Source: Lachnospiraceae bacterium
Lineage (GTDB): Bacteria > Bacillota > Clostridia > Lachnospirales > Lachnospiraceae
NCBI GenBank assembly: GCA_910574285.1
Contig: CAJTAL010000013.1
Span: 41,631 to 105,630 of the forward strand
DNA: 64,000 nucleotides
Direction of reading: 5' to 3'
Of the stretch, positions 42,169 through 52,141 are shown piece by piece. The translations under genes were made by a program, and so were the position numbers. A model generated the notes under the pieces. It searched no databases, had not been told where the DNA came from, and saw only the letters and a list, made by a program, of their open reading frames with translations. The first letter of the stretch is position 1. The number at the start of each line of letters is the position of its first letter.

Positions 42169-43605
42169 TTAACGCTTCCCTCCTGTCACCTCTTCCAATG
42201 CGTTCTTAAGACTTTCTATCTCCTCTTCCAACGTCAGTTCCGAGATACAGTACAGCGCGCTCTGTCCATACTGCGGGAAGTCTTCGCTCAAGTCCTTTCC
42301 TCCGAAGATCTTATACTTAAGAAGCTCCTGGTTAATCTCCTTTACCGCCTTACCCGTCCGGTCGAAATTGACCACAAACTCCTGAAAATTCGCCCCGCCG
42401 AACAGATTCACCGTGATCTGTCCCGCCTCGGACAGCCTTCGGATCGCATAATTCGTTTTCTGCAGGATCGTCTCGCCCAGTTCGTACATCCCCTGGGGAC
42501 CCATGCTCGCAAGATAGATGCCTGCGGTAATTCCCCACAGCCCCGTCTCTGTCCCAAAATACTCGTTTGCATTCTCCCGGCTTCCATGGGAGCATCGGTA
42601 ATTCATCGCGCGCCCCCATCCATAACGTCCTTCCTTCCCGGTCTTCGCAATCCCGTACATATAAGTAGGGAATTGCTCCGCAAGCTCAAACTCCTGCTTA
42701 CACGCAATGAATCCGGCCTGTCCGCCGCCGAACTGCATATGCATGCCAAGAGGCTGTATGTCCCCGCATACCAGATCCGCTCCCAGATTCATCGGACTCT
42801 CCACGATGCCAAGCGACGCCGTCTCTGGCTGCGCGATACACAAAGCGCCATAACTATGGGCAAGCCTTGCGATCTCCTCTGCCTGCGTCTCAAAGAAGCC
42901 CAGATAAGACGGATTCTCATAGAATACGGCCGCCGCGCTCCCGTCTCTTAATTTCTCTTCCAGATCTCCTAAGTCCATAAGCCCCGTCTTCACATCGGAG
43001 GCCACAGTCACGATCTCCCCTGCATTCCTGCAGTAGGCATAAGCCTGCGACTTTATCTCCGGATTCATGGTCGACGGGACTAAAACTGCCCGCCTTGCAT
43101 TTCCCCTTGCTGCCTGCACCCTGAGTACAATACGGAAAGCAGAAGACACCGCCTGTCCCGCGTCATAAGTCGTATAGCTTACGATATCAGCATCCAGCAA
43201 TTCCCCCATCATGCTGGTGTATTCGAAGATTGCCTGCATCTTCCCGTGATCAGAGTATGTATCCCCGCAATAAGCCGTCAGAAATTCTCCCCGCATATTC
43301 AGCTCGTCGCAGATAGCCGGAACCTGATGACGGTAACAGCCTGCCCCAAGAAAACTTACATAATCTTCCGTCGTAATGTTTTTCTTCAGAATTCCCATGA
43401 CATGCCGTTTCAATTCATATTCATTGACAATCGGCTCCGGGAGATTCAGCCGTTCCTTGTACAGCAGATCGTCGGGAATCAGACTTTTATAGATCTCTTC
43501 GATACTCTCTACCCCAAGCTCATCTAACATCTGCTGCTTAACCGCGGGAACACTGTTCGGCATATAAGGATGGACAAATGCCTTGTCCTTTTCTATACTT
43601 CCCAT
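42169..43605 (-). CDS. gcvPA: glycine dehydrogenase (decarboxylating) subunit 1-like, divergent
   Basis: A 478-residue partner of GcvPB. The start HPYMPNSVPAVKQQMLDELG and VSFLGAGCYRHQVPAICDEL are family features. At residue ~118 the usual AYTPYQAEVSQG loop reads AYCGDTYSDHGKMQAIFEY, a change close to the active site. The end (LYCISELTLEEEIESLKNAL) is normal. The start at 43605 has AAGGTG upstream. It follows a DUF5714 gene by 43 bp. Confidence 0.8.
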   Translation of the reverse strand: MGSIEKDKAFVHPYMPNSVPAVKQQMLDELGVESIEEIYKSLIPDDLLYKERLNLPEPIVNEYELKRHVMGILKKNITTEDYVSFLGAGCYRHQVPAICDELNMRGEFLTAYCGDTYSDHGKMQAIFEYTSMMGELLDADIVSYTTYDAGQAVSSAFRIVLRVQAARGNARRAVLVPSTMNPEIKSQAYAYCRNAGEIVTVASDVKTGLMDLGDLEEKLRDGSAAAVFYENPSYLGFFETQAEEIARLAHSYGALCIAQPETASLGIVESPMNLGADLVCGDIQPLGMHMQFGGGQAGFIACKQEFELAEQFPTYMYGIAKTGKEGRYGWGRAMNYRCSHGSRENANEYFGTETGLWGITAGIYLASMGPQGMYELGETILQKTNYAIRRLSEAGQITVNLFGGANFQEFVVNFDRTGKAVKEINQELLKYKIFGGKDLSEDFPQYGQSALYCISELTLEEEIESLKNALEEVTGGKR

Positions 43606-43648
43606 CCGTTCTTCACCTTCTTCTTTCTCCTGTTGTCGATACCGTTAT

Positions 43649-44386
43649 TCATCCTCTGTGATATGGACAATGCCTCTTTAGACATTGCTGATTCTCATCA
43701 GAAAAAGAACACCCTATCTTCTCAGGAAGTTCCATCTCTACACCCAATTTTTTCTTCACAAATTCCACAGCTTCCTTTGCAGCCGTAAAGGAATTCCGCT
43801 TACAGCATCTTGGTCCTCCAAGCTCTGCGATCGCCCCCAGCGCCCGTGAAGTCATCTGATTAGAAAGCTTCCAGGATTTACCGGTAAGGGGAGTCGCTTT
43901 TGTAATAATGCTCATAAAGATGCCGGTACTCACAGCCGCTCCGCAGCACCCCCACAGCCCGCATGCTCCTCCCGGATATTCGCTCCCCCTCGCTTTCATT
44001 TCCTCCAACGCATTTTCAAAAACCCGTTGCTCTTCCTGCGGTATCTGACCGCCGCGTTCCTTGAATCCCCCGCTGTTTTTGTACGCTGTGAGCAACGCCG
44101 CGCCCACCATGACATGGTGCTCCGGGCCATGCATGTAGATATAAGGATCCTCCATCAGTTTCTGCATGATAAGAATAGGGTCCTTCTCTTTACTTGCCAG
44201 GCATCCTTCTAAGACCACCTGTATTCCACGCCTGGCATGGCACTCGTCACATACATAATGACCGTCCTCACAGCTTGCATGACTCTCAAATACTCCATGA
44301 CACATAGAGCACTCCATCTTCCGCGCTTTCTCAAAGTATATGACCGGCTTGCCGCACACCAGACAAGCGCCCGCATTTCTCGCCAT
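43649..44386 (-). CDS. DUF5714 cysteine-rich protein
   Basis: A 245-residue protein of unknown function. The N-terminus has zinc-ribbon-like pairs (CLVCGKP, CSMCHGVFES) followed by HYVCDECHARRG. The core has HHVMVGAALLTAYKNSGG, GACGLWGCCGAAVSTGIF and GGPRCCKRN; the C-terminus ends CLKRHCPYHRG. The many paired cysteines suggest metal or redox work. The ATG at 44386 has GGAGG upstream, so the longer reading was not used. It sits between nagA and gcvPA. Confidence 0.7.
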   Translation of the reverse strand: MARNAGACLVCGKPVIYFEKARKMECSMCHGVFESHASCEDGHYVCDECHARRGIQVVLEGCLASKEKDPILIMQKLMEDPYIYMHGPEHHVMVGAALLTAYKNSGGFKERGGQIPQEEQRVFENALEEMKARGSEYPGGACGLWGCCGAAVSTGIFMSIITKATPLTGKSWKLSNQMTSRALGAIAELGGPRCCKRNSFTAAKEAVEFVKKKLGVEMELPEKIGCSFSDENQQCLKRHCPYHRG

Positions 44387-44411
44387 TTCTGTATCCTCCG
44401 CTCCTCTCAAG

Positions 44412-45599
44412 CTATCGTATCCTGATACCATCCTTTACCACTGCCTTCAGATTCAATTCCTCATCCAACAGCACAATGTCCGCTCTCTTTCCCGCCGTGA
44501 CGGAGCCATACTCGCCAGAGATCCCCAGGCATCTCGCAGGATTCATCGTCGCACAGGCAACCGCCGTCTCGAGCGGAATACCCATCTGTACAACCAGCCT
44601 CTTCATACACTCCATAAGGTTCGTCGCCGACCCTGCCAGAGCGCCGTTAGACACAAGAGTCGCTTTCCCTCCGGCAACATTGACGTCCAGACCTCCAAGG
44701 GTATACTGTCCGTCCGGCATTCCTGTGGCACGCATGCTGTCGCTGATCAGAATAATCCGGTCGGCGCCCAGCATCTTGAAAGCAGCCCGCACTACAGACG
44801 GGTGGATGTGGATTCCGTCACAGATCATCTCTGCGTTTACATGGGCGCTGTCTGACACTGCGCCTACAACTCCCGGGTTCCTGTGGGTGAATGCAGGCAT
44901 CGCATTATACAGATGTACCGCATGGTCCGCCCCCGCTGCAAAAGCCGCCATCGCCGTATCATAGTCCGCATTGGTATGAGCCAGGGAGATATGAACCTTA
45001 TCCTTCATCTTACGGATGAATTCCTCTGCATTCTCGTTACGCTCCGGCGCAATCCCCACGAACCTGACCAGCCCTTCGGAAGCATCCAGAAAACGCTGAC
45101 AGATCTCTGTATCGCAGGAAATGATATTCCGTTCATCCTGTGCACCTTTTTTCGCCTCGCTGATAAACGGCCCTTCCATATTCACTCCCACCAGATCTGC
45201 CGCCGGCCCGCAGCCGGAAGCTTCTGTTTCTTTCTGAACTTCCCTCTTATACTCCGCCGCAACCGCCAGGATTCTCTCCAGCTCTTCAACCGGAAGCGTC
45301 ATAGTCGCAGGCGAGATCGCAGCCACACCGATAGAGGCTTCATACTCGGCAATCTTTGCGATCGCTTCTTTCGTCCCGTCGCAGAAGTCATAACCGCAGC
45401 ATCCGTGGAAATGCAGATCAATCAGACCCGGAATCGCATAACAGCCTTCCCCGTCGAGTACCTTCTCTTCACTTCCGTTCCCTTTGGACTGAGTACTCTC
45501 ACCATATTCCACTTCTTTGATCCGACCGTCCTGAATCGCGATCTCACCTTTCCGAAATTCCTTCTCTTCCGTGTAAACCTTTACATTACGGATAATCAT
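44412..45599 (-). CDS. nagA: N-acetylglucosamine-6-phosphate deacetylase
   Basis: A 395-residue amidohydrolase that deacetylates GlcNAc-6-phosphate in amino sugar use and wall recycling. It has LIDLHFHGCCGYDFCDG, NMEGPFISEAKKGAQ with the metal Glu, HTNADYDTAMAAFAAGADHAVHLYNAM and the catalytic Asp in ILISDSMRATG. Length is normal. It starts 125 bp after the lgt stop. nagB is not in the window. Confidence 0.95.
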   Translation of the reverse strand: MIIRNVKVYTEEKEFRKGEIAIQDGRIKEVEYGESTQSKGNGSEEKVLDGEGCYAIPGLIDLHFHGCCGYDFCDGTKEAIAKIAEYEASIGVAAISPATMTLPVEELERILAVAAEYKREVQKETEASGCGPAADLVGVNMEGPFISEAKKGAQDERNIISCDTEICQRFLDASEGLVRFVGIAPERNENAEEFIRKMKDKVHISLAHTNADYDTAMAAFAAGADHAVHLYNAMPAFTHRNPGVVGAVSDSAHVNAEMICDGIHIHPSVVRAAFKMLGADRIILISDSMRATGMPDGQYTLGGLDVNVAGGKATLVSNGALAGSATNLMECMKRLVVQMGIPLETAVACATMNPARCLGISGEYGSVTAGKRADIVLLDEELNLKAVVKDGIRIR

Positions 45600-45724
45600 A
45601 TAACCATCACCATACCTTTCCCGGAACCGTCTGTATCCCGCATCAGACTGTTATTCCGCTTAAAACCATTTATTTTCTGACATCCCCTTAGTCATTCTGT
45701 AATCGGTACTTTTACTGCGCGCTG

Positions 45725-46585
45725 CTAATCGAAATATCTCGCTTTCCTCCTGTTGAAGAAGATCAGGGCTACGGACAACAACACCAACACTCCCGCCAGA
45801 AGCTGTGATACCGGGAATCCGATTCCCGGAAGCAGCAGTTGATCCGTCCTGAGCCTTTCGATCCAGAACCTGCCGAACCCATAACCTGCCAGATACAATA
45901 GAAATACTTCTCCGTCAAACTTCTTATGCCTCCGATACAGAAGCATCAAGATGAAGATCAGCAGGCACCACAGAGACTCATAGAGAAAAGTCGGATGAAC
46001 CTGAATATACGACACTCCTTCCACCGTCTCCATATGCTCCCGCATAAGCCCCGTAATATCCGAACCCCGGACCGCATCCACCGGAAGCCTCATCGCCAGA
46101 AGCCAATCCGTATATTCCCCGAACGCCTCGCGGTTAAAAAAATTCCCCCAGCGTCCGATCATCTGCCCCGCCACCAGGCCAAGCCCCGCCGTATCCATGA
46201 GAAGCGGCGCCGACAGATGTTTTATTTTCGCAAATACCGTTACTGTGATCACCGCCGCGATGACACCGCCATAGATCGCCAATCCTCCCTGCCTGATGTT
46301 GAAGATACTCAACAGATTATCCTTATACATATCCCAGGAAAACACCACATAATAAATCCTTGCCCCAATAATTGAAAATATCACGGCATAGATCGCAAGA
46401 TCATAGTAATCATCCGGTTTCTGGCCGGTCCGTTTAGCCTCCCACGCTGCGATAAAGATTCCAGCCAGGATCCCTGCCCCTATAATCATCCCATAATACG
46501 CGATATCGAATCCGAATATCGTAATGTGATTACCTACTGATTCCAGATGGATCCCAATATTGGGAAATTCTATAGATGTGTGCAT
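45725..46585 (-). CDS. lgt: prolipoprotein diacylglyceryl transferase
   Basis: A 286-residue inner-membrane enzyme with seven helices that adds diacylglycerol to the lipobox cysteine of lipoproteins. The signature GRWGNFFNREAFGEY, the upstream GGLAIYGGVIAA and the C-terminal HPTFLYESLW are present. It lies 18 bp after ychF. Confidence 0.95.
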   Translation of the reverse strand: MHTSIEFPNIGIHLESVGNHITIFGFDIAYYGMIIGAGILAGIFIAAWEAKRTGQKPDDYYDLAIYAVIFSIIGARIYYVVFSWDMYKDNLLSIFNIRQGGLAIYGGVIAAVITVTVFAKIKHLSAPLLMDTAGLGLVAGQMIGRWGNFFNREAFGEYTDWLLAMRLPVDAVRGSDITGLMREHMETVEGVSYIQVHPTFLYESLWCLLIFILMLLYRRHKKFDGEVFLLYLAGYGFGRFWIERLRTDQLLLPGIGFPVSQLLAGVLVLLSVALIFFNRRKARYFD

Positions 46586-46603
46586 GACTTAAGTCTTCCT
46601 TCC

Positions 46604-47704
46604 CTATACATTAAACCGGAACAGCATAATATCTCCGTCCTTCACGACGTAATCCTTACCCTCCAGCCTGACCAGACCTTTCTCCTTCGCGGCGCTGTGG
46701 CTTCCGCAATCCATCAGGTCATCATAAGAAACCACTTCCGCACGGATAAATCCGCGTTCAAAATCCGAATGAATCTTTCCCGCTGCCTGCGGCGCTTTCG
46801 TTCCGTCGGTAATGGTCCATGCACGAACTTCCGGCTCTCCCGCCGTCAGGTAGCTGATCAGTCCCAGCAATCTATAACTTGCTTTGATCAGCTTCTCAAG
46901 ACCAGATTCTGACAGCCCCAGATCCTCTAAGAACATCTTCTTCTCATCATCCTCAAGCTCGGCAATTTCCTGCTCGATCTGTGCGCAGACCACAAATACC
47001 TCGCTCTGCTCTTCCTTCGCATATTCCCGCACTGCCTGTACGCCCGGATTAGACACACCGTCGTCTGCCAGGTCGTCCTCAGCCACATTCGCCGCATAGA
47101 TCACCGGCTTGTACGTCAGAAGATTATACCCAAAAAGCCACTCCAGCTCTTCTTCATCCTCTGTTCCGGAGAAGGTCTTTGCCAGTTTTCCCTCTTCCAG
47201 ATGTTCCTTAATCTTCTGCAGCAGCGCCAGCTCCTTCGCCGCCGCCTTATCATTCCTCGCCACTTTCGCAGTCTTAGCGATTCTTCTTTCCAATATCTCA
47301 AGGTCTGAGAATATCAATTCCAGATTAATCGTCTCGATATCCCTAAGCGGGTCAATGCTTCCATCCACATGGACGATATTACTGTCCTCAAAGCAGCGAA
47401 CCACATGGACGATCGCGTCCACTTCACGGATATTCGCAAGAAATTGATTGCCAAGACCTTCCCCCTTGGACGCGCCTTTCACCAGTCCGGCAATATCTAC
47501 GAATTCAATCGCTGCCGGTATGATCTTCTTCGTATGGTACATCTCTCCAAGCACATCCAGCCGCTCGTCCGGCACCGTCACAACCCCTACATTCGGATCG
47601 ATCGTACAGAACGGATAATTTGCCGACTCCGCTCCCGCCTTTGTCAGAGAATTGAATAACGTACTCTTCCCCACGTTGGGAAGCCCCACTATGCCTAATT
47701 TCAT
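46604..47704 (-). CDS. ychF: redox-regulated ATPase YchF (OLA1 family)
   Basis: A 366-residue Obg-related ATPase that binds ribosomes and takes part in translation and stress control. The N-terminus [20 protein letters not shown] is the P-loop, and [12 protein letters not shown] and the C-terminal TGS domain ([22 protein letters not shown]) are typical. ATG at 47704 gives the conserved start MKLGIVG; a GTG at 47716 would add four residues. Confidence 0.95.
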   Translation of the reverse strand: MKLGIVGLPNVGKSTLFNSLTKAGAESANYPFCTIDPNVGVVTVPDERLDVLGEMYHTKKIIPAAIEFVDIAGLVKGASKGEGLGNQFLANIREVDAIVHVVRCFEDSNIVHVDGSIDPLRDIETINLELIFSDLEILERRIAKTAKVARNDKAAAKELALLQKIKEHLEEGKLAKTFSGTEDEEELEWLFGYNLLTYKPVIYAANVAEDDLADDGVSNPGVQAVREYAKEEQSEVFVVCAQIEQEIAELEDDEKKMFLEDLGLSESGLEKLIKASYRLLGLISYLTAGEPEVRAWTITDGTKAPQAAGKIHSDFERGFIRAEVVSYDDLMDCGSHSAAKEKGLVRLEGKDYVVKDGDIMLFRFNV

Positions 47705-47732
47705 GTCTCCTGTCACCCTTCCTTTCTTTGTA

Positions 47733-48407
47733 CTACTCCCATTCCTTATCCCTTGTCTCCATCAGTATTACCTCTCCGGAAGGAAAACGAATCACCGCTT
47801 CCATTGCATCCCCGGCAATCTCATTGCTGACACAGAGACTGTTATCCGAAGTCAGCGTATGGTTTTTCAAGGGATACTTTGCGCCGCTTATATTGAATCC
47901 GAAGATCTCATTTCCTATCGGGAATACAGAAAAATACTGCCCGTACGCTTCACTCTTCTTCAAGCGGGTCTCCCCTCCCCCGATAATCCGTACAAGATTC
48001 TGCCGGTCTATAATCTTCGCGTCTATCCCTGCTTTAAAAGGTATCATAAGACTCTGGATATTCGCCCACAGATGATCAAGCCTTCCTCCCGTAGCGCCGA
48101 GAATAAGCAATTCCTTACTTCCAAGCGTCATGGCATGCCTGATTGCAAGCTCCGTATCCGAAGCATCCTTAACCGGATTATGCGCCCTCACAGGAACATT
48201 CTTCTGCACCCGGTAATAATCCACAATCTCCGGGCTCACACTGTCGAAGTCCCCCACGATATAATCCGGTACGATCTTGTGAAAATACAGGAATTTCAAT
48301 CCCCTGTCAACGGCGATCACACATCCTGTATCCTGTCTCTTAAGTATCTCCAGCGTCAGTTTCTCATCTAATTCCCCTCCGCTGACAATTACGGCTTTCT
48401 TACTCAT
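47733..48407 (-). CDS. thiN: thiamine pyrophosphokinase
   Basis: A 224-residue enzyme that makes thiamine diphosphate from thiamine and ATP. VIAVDRGLKFLYFHKIVPDYIVGDFDSV and PVKDASDTELAI are the catalytic signature, and GATGGRLDHLWANI follows. It overlaps rpe by eight bases. Confidence 0.93.
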   Translation of the reverse strand: MSKKAVIVSGGELDEKLTLEILKRQDTGCVIAVDRGLKFLYFHKIVPDYIVGDFDSVSPEIVDYYRVQKNVPVRAHNPVKDASDTELAIRHAMTLGSKELLILGATGGRLDHLWANIQSLMIPFKAGIDAKIIDRQNLVRIIGGGETRLKKSEAYGQYFSVFPIGNEIFGFNISGAKYPLKNHTLTSDNSLCVSNEIAGDAMEAVIRFPSGEVILMETRDKEWE

Positions 48408-49062
48408 ATGTTCTCAATATCTCCATAAAATTCTTCGTATTTTCACCGGGATCTCCGTTAAATACGGCGGAACCTGCCACGATAACATTTGCGCCCGCAT
48501 CCAGCACCTCCCGCACGTTAGACAGATAGATTCCTCCGTCCACCTGGATATCCACCGTCAGTCCCTCTTCCTGTATCATCTCTCTGATCTTCCGGATCTT
48601 ATCTAATGATTCCGGTATGAACTTCTGTCCTCCGAATCCCGGATGCACACACATCACCAGGATCATGTCCACATCCTTCAGATACGGTCTGACCGCGTCC
48701 GCCTCAGTCTCCGGACAGATCGACAATCCGGCTTTCAATCCGCTCTCTCTGATCTTCCCAAGGGCAGCGTATACATCCTCGCACGCCTCCAGGTGAACCG
48801 TTATCATATCCGCCCCTGCTTTCTGAAATGCCTCGATATAGCGGATCGGATCCTGTACCATGAGATGCGCGTCCATCACCTGGTCTGTCACATCATGGAT
48901 GGATGCAAGCACCGGCATCCCGAAAGATATACTGGGCACAAACATACCGTCCATCACATCGAAATGCAGATATTGAGCCCCGTTCTCCTCTGTCTTCTTC
49001 ATTTCTTGTCCAAGATTCCTGAAATCTGCCGCCAGGATAGACGGCGCTAATATATATTCCAT
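48400..49062 (-). CDS. rpe: ribulose-phosphate 3-epimerase
   Basis: A 220-residue TIM-barrel enzyme of the pentose phosphate pathway. LAPSILAADFRNLG, HFDVMDGMFVPSISFG, HLMVQDP, VMCVHPGFGGQKFI and QVDGGI hold the catalytic and metal residues. It starts two bases after rsgA, a common pairing with rsgA and thiN. Confidence 0.96.
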   Translation of the reverse strand: MEYILAPSILAADFRNLGQEMKKTEENGAQYLHFDVMDGMFVPSISFGMPVLASIHDVTDQVMDAHLMVQDPIRYIEAFQKAGADMITVHLEACEDVYAALGKIRESGLKAGLSICPETEADAVRPYLKDVDMILVMCVHPGFGGQKFIPESLDKIRKIREMIQEEGLTVDIQVDGGIYLSNVREVLDAGANVIVAGSAVFNGDPGENTKNFMEILRTYE

Positions 49063-49064
49063 CT

Positions 49065-49943
49065 TTAATACCTCCTCTTATTCTTAAGTTCTTCATACAT
49101 CTCCACATAATTCCGATACCGTACCGGATGTATCTTTCCTGCGTCTACCGCCGCCTTTACCGCACATCCGGGTTCATGTATGTGGTCGCATCCATGAAAC
49201 CTGCATGTCCCTCCATACTCCATAAATTCCGGGAAATAATGCTTCAGATCTTCTTTCTCGAAATCATTCACATACAAAGAACTGAATCCAGGAGTGTCCA
49301 TAATATATGAATCCCTGTCAATCGGAAACAGTTCCGAATGCCGGGTCGTATGTCTCCCGCGCTCAATCTTACGGCTGATCTCTCCCGTCTCCATCTGTGC
49401 TTCTGGCTGCAAAAGGTTAATGATCGACGATTTTCCGACGCCGGAAGGGCCGGCAATCGCCGTCGTCTTCCCCCTTAGCATCTCCCTTACCTGTTCAATA
49501 TTCTCCTCTTCCTGCACACTTGTAAACACCAGGGGATACCCGCATCTGCCGTAGATCGCCCTGATTTCCTCGATTTGCGCATCGGAAGCAATATCCGTCT
49601 TATTAAAGCAAAGGATAACCGGAAGAAGCTTATCCTCCATCATAACCAGAAAACGATCAAGAAGATTATAATGAGGATTCGGTTTTACAACCGCAAACAC
49701 AAGCAATACCTGATCGATATTCGCAACCGCCGGACGGATCAATTCATTGCTCCTTGAGAAAACCCGGGTAATATTGCCTGTCTTTTCTTCCTCCTCCAAT
49801 ATTTCTATCTCTACATTGTCTCCCACCAGGGGCCTGATCTTTTCTCTGCGGAACACCCCTTTGGCCTTACACTCATAAACACCGGATTCTGCCACATGTA
49901 TGTAGTAGAATCCGGCAATCCCTTTTACAATCTTTCCCTGCAT
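49065..49943 (-). CDS. rsgA: ribosome small-subunit-dependent GTPase A
   Basis: A 292-residue circularly permuted GTPase that matures the 30S subunit. An OB-fold N-terminus is followed by FNKTDI (G4), GPSGVGKSSIINLL (G1) and DTPGFSSL (G3), and a zinc knuckle CRFHGCDHIHEPGC near the end. It follows prkC by eight bases, the standard order prpC-prkC-rsgA-rpe-thiN. Confidence 0.96.
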   Translation of the reverse strand: MQGKIVKGIAGFYYIHVAESGVYECKAKGVFRREKIRPLVGDNVEIEILEEEEKTGNITRVFSRSNELIRPAVANIDQVLLVFAVVKPNPHYNLLDRFLVMMEDKLLPVILCFNKTDIASDAQIEEIRAIYGRCGYPLVFTSVQEEENIEQVREMLRGKTTAIAGPSGVGKSSIINLLQPEAQMETGEISRKIERGRHTTRHSELFPIDRDSYIMDTPGFSSLYVNDFEKEDLKHYFPEFMEYGGTCRFHGCDHIHEPGCAVKAAVDAGKIHPVRYRNYVEMYEELKNKRRY

Positions 49944-49951
49944 AAGCTATT

Positions 49952-52141
49952 CTAGTCCTCTTCGCTTCCGGTTCCCGTATCGGGTCTCGACGGATATCCG
50001 TAATCGGTTCCGTTTCCCGTTCCCTCTTCCGGTCCCTGGCTGACGATAAGCTCAATAAGCGTACCTTCCTCCACGCTGCTTCCTACGCCCGGCTCGCAAC
50101 TAATGACATTACCGGCCGCAACCGTGTCACTATAAGCATAATAAATATCTCCGACACTAAGCCCTGCACTGTTTATCAATTGTCTTGCATTCTCCAATGA
50201 TGTGTCTGTCACCGGCGGAACGTTCACTTTTTCGGCTGGCTCCGGTCCAAGACTGACACTGATTCCTACCGCCGTCCCTGCCGCCACTTTCTTTCCGCCG
50301 TCTATACTCTGGGAAACCACCTGACCTTCCGGAACATTGTCGTTATAATCATACGAAACCGTACCCACGCTGAGTCCTGCAGAAACAATCGCATTCTGCG
50401 CGTCGGCGTCCGCCTTGCCGATCACATTCGGAACAGTCTTCTTCTCCGCGCCCTTGCTGACCTTCATCACAATCTGCGTATCTTTTGTCGCTTCAGATCC
50501 TCCTGTTGGCGTCGTATTGATGACGTCGCCCTCCGCTACCGTATCGCTGTACTCAAATTCGGAAGATATCTTATTGAAGCCCGCCTGCTCTAACATGCTC
50601 TGAGCCTCGCTCTCGCTCCGGCCGCTAACATTAGGTATCGTCAGCTTATCCCCCACCAGCCCGGAACTTACGATTACCTGTATCGTCGTATTCTTCTTCA
50701 CCTTTGTCCCGGCTTGTGTTTTCTGTTCAGACACCGTACCTTCCGCGTACTTATTAGACTCCTTGCGCTCAGTCACTTTGAATCCGAGTTCCATGTCATT
50801 CAGCGTCTTCTTAGCCACTTCCTCCGTCAATCCCACTACGCTTGGAACTTTGACTTTTTTCTCCTCGGTTTTTTCCTGCTTAAGAGACGGACCGAACTTA
50901 AATATCCCGGCCGTCTTTCCGATGGTAAATACAATGATAAACAGAATTATGATAATCACTACAGTCATCAAGACCTTCATGACTTTATTCATACGCGGAT
51001 TTACCGAACCGCCTCTTCCTCTGCGCCGGGAATCATAGTCGTCGTAATCATCGTCATATCCGTCATAATCGTCATCATAATCATGGTCGTCGTCATAATC
51101 ATGGTCGTCGTCATAATCATGATCGTCGTCATAATCATATCCGAAGCGGTCTGTACCATAATCATCCGAATATTTCGAATTGCTGTCATATCCCTCATCA
51201 TCATATTCGTCAAATTCATCATCATCATCATAGGAATCCCCGATAATATCAAGCTCATCTCCTGTAATAATCACAGTATTCGCATTCCGAAGCGGCGGTA
51301 TCACAACGAAGTCCCCGTCCGGATCCACGAGGGATCTCTTCATGTCATGGATCAGTTCATCCGTGTTCTTATATCTTCTCTCGCTGTTCTTCTGCGTACA
51401 CTTCAAGATAATCTGCTCCATGCTGTACGGAACATCCGGCACCAGCTTAGAAGGAGGCGTAATCTCTTCCTGAAGATGCTTGATCGCAACCGACACCGTA
51501 GAGTCTCCGTCGAAAGGTACCTGCCCTGTCACCATCTCATACAATGTAATACCCAGAGAATAGATATCACTCCTCTGATCGCTGAATCCGCCTCTTGCCT
51601 GCTCCGGCGACGTATAATGGACAGACCCCATCGCATTTGAGCTGACCGTATTGGACGTCGTAGCCTTGGCAATACCGAAATCCGTCACCTTCACTTTCCC
51701 ATCATTAGAGATAATGATATTCTGCGGCTTGATATCACGGTGAATGATATCCGCCGCATGTGCAATCCCGATTCCCGTACACATCTGAATCGCGATACTG
51801 ATCACCTCTTTATGAGACAATCGGCCTTTTCTCTCTATATATTCCTTCAGCGTAATTCCTTCTACCAGCTCCATGACCATATAGTATAAGCCGCGGTCCT
51901 CACCCACGTCATACACATTGACGATATTCGGATGCATAAGTCCTGCAGCCGCCTGGGCTTCCGAACGGAATTTACGCACAAAATTCTCATCTTCTTTGTA
52001 TTCTTTCTTCAAAACTTTGATCGCCACGTAACGGTTCAGCATTCGGTCTCTGCCCTTATAGACGTCAGCCATGCCTCCCGCGCCGACCTTACTCAGCACC
52101 TCATAACGTTTTCCGAGAATAATACCATCTTTTACACTCAT
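49952..52141 (-). CDS. prkC: PASTA-domain serine/threonine protein kinase
   Basis: A 729-residue membrane kinase. Residues 1-265 are the kinase: GAGGMADVYKGRD, VAIKVLKKE, HRDIKPQNI and DFGIAKAT. An Asp-rich cytoplasmic linker (~305-365) has repeats of YDDDHD. A membrane helix (VLMTVVIIIILFIIVFTIG) is followed by four PASTA domains that bind muropeptides or lipid II. It controls wall growth and germination-like responses. Its start overlaps prpC (ATGA). Confidence 0.96.
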   Translation of the reverse strand: MSVKDGIILGKRYEVLSKVGAGGMADVYKGRDRMLNRYVAIKVLKKEYKEDENFVRKFRSEAQAAAGLMHPNIVNVYDVGEDRGLYYMVMELVEGITLKEYIERKGRLSHKEVISIAIQMCTGIGIAHAADIIHRDIKPQNIIISNDGKVKVTDFGIAKATTSNTVSSNAMGSVHYTSPEQARGGFSDQRSDIYSLGITLYEMVTGQVPFDGDSTVSVAIKHLQEEITPPSKLVPDVPYSMEQIILKCTQKNSERRYKNTDELIHDMKRSLVDPDGDFVVIPPLRNANTVIITGDELDIIGDSYDDDDEFDEYDDEGYDSNSKYSDDYGTDRFGYDYDDDHDYDDDHDYDDDHDYDDDYDGYDDDYDDYDSRRRGRGGSVNPRMNKVMKVLMTVVIIIILFIIVFTIGKTAGIFKFGPSLKQEKTEEKKVKVPSVVGLTEEVAKKTLNDMELGFKVTERKESNKYAEGTVSEQKTQAGTKVKKNTTIQVIVSSGLVGDKLTIPNVSGRSESEAQSMLEQAGFNKISSEFEYSDTVAEGDVINTTPTGGSEATKDTQIVMKVSKGAEKKTVPNVIGKADADAQNAIVSAGLSVGTVSYDYNDNVPEGQVVSQSIDGGKKVAAGTAVGISVSLGPEPAEKVNVPPVTDTSLENARQLINSAGLSVGDIYYAYSDTVAAGNVISCEPGVGSSVEEGTLIELIVSQGPEEGTGNGTDYGYPSRPDTGTGSEED
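51076..51129 (-). repeat. three tandem 18-bp repeats in prkC linker
   Basis: 18-bp units encode YDDDHD hexapeptides in the acidic linker before the membrane helix. Nearby codons are degenerate copies. The tract can change length in frame. Confidence 0.85.

Noticed and set aside
47704..47716. GTG start of ychF at 47716
   Set aside because: Would add four residues before the conserved MKLGIVG start; the ATG was kept, though the ribosome spacing does not decide clearly.
51076..51129. CRISPR or regulatory repeats
   Set aside because: In-frame 18-bp units in the prkC linker; coding repeats.
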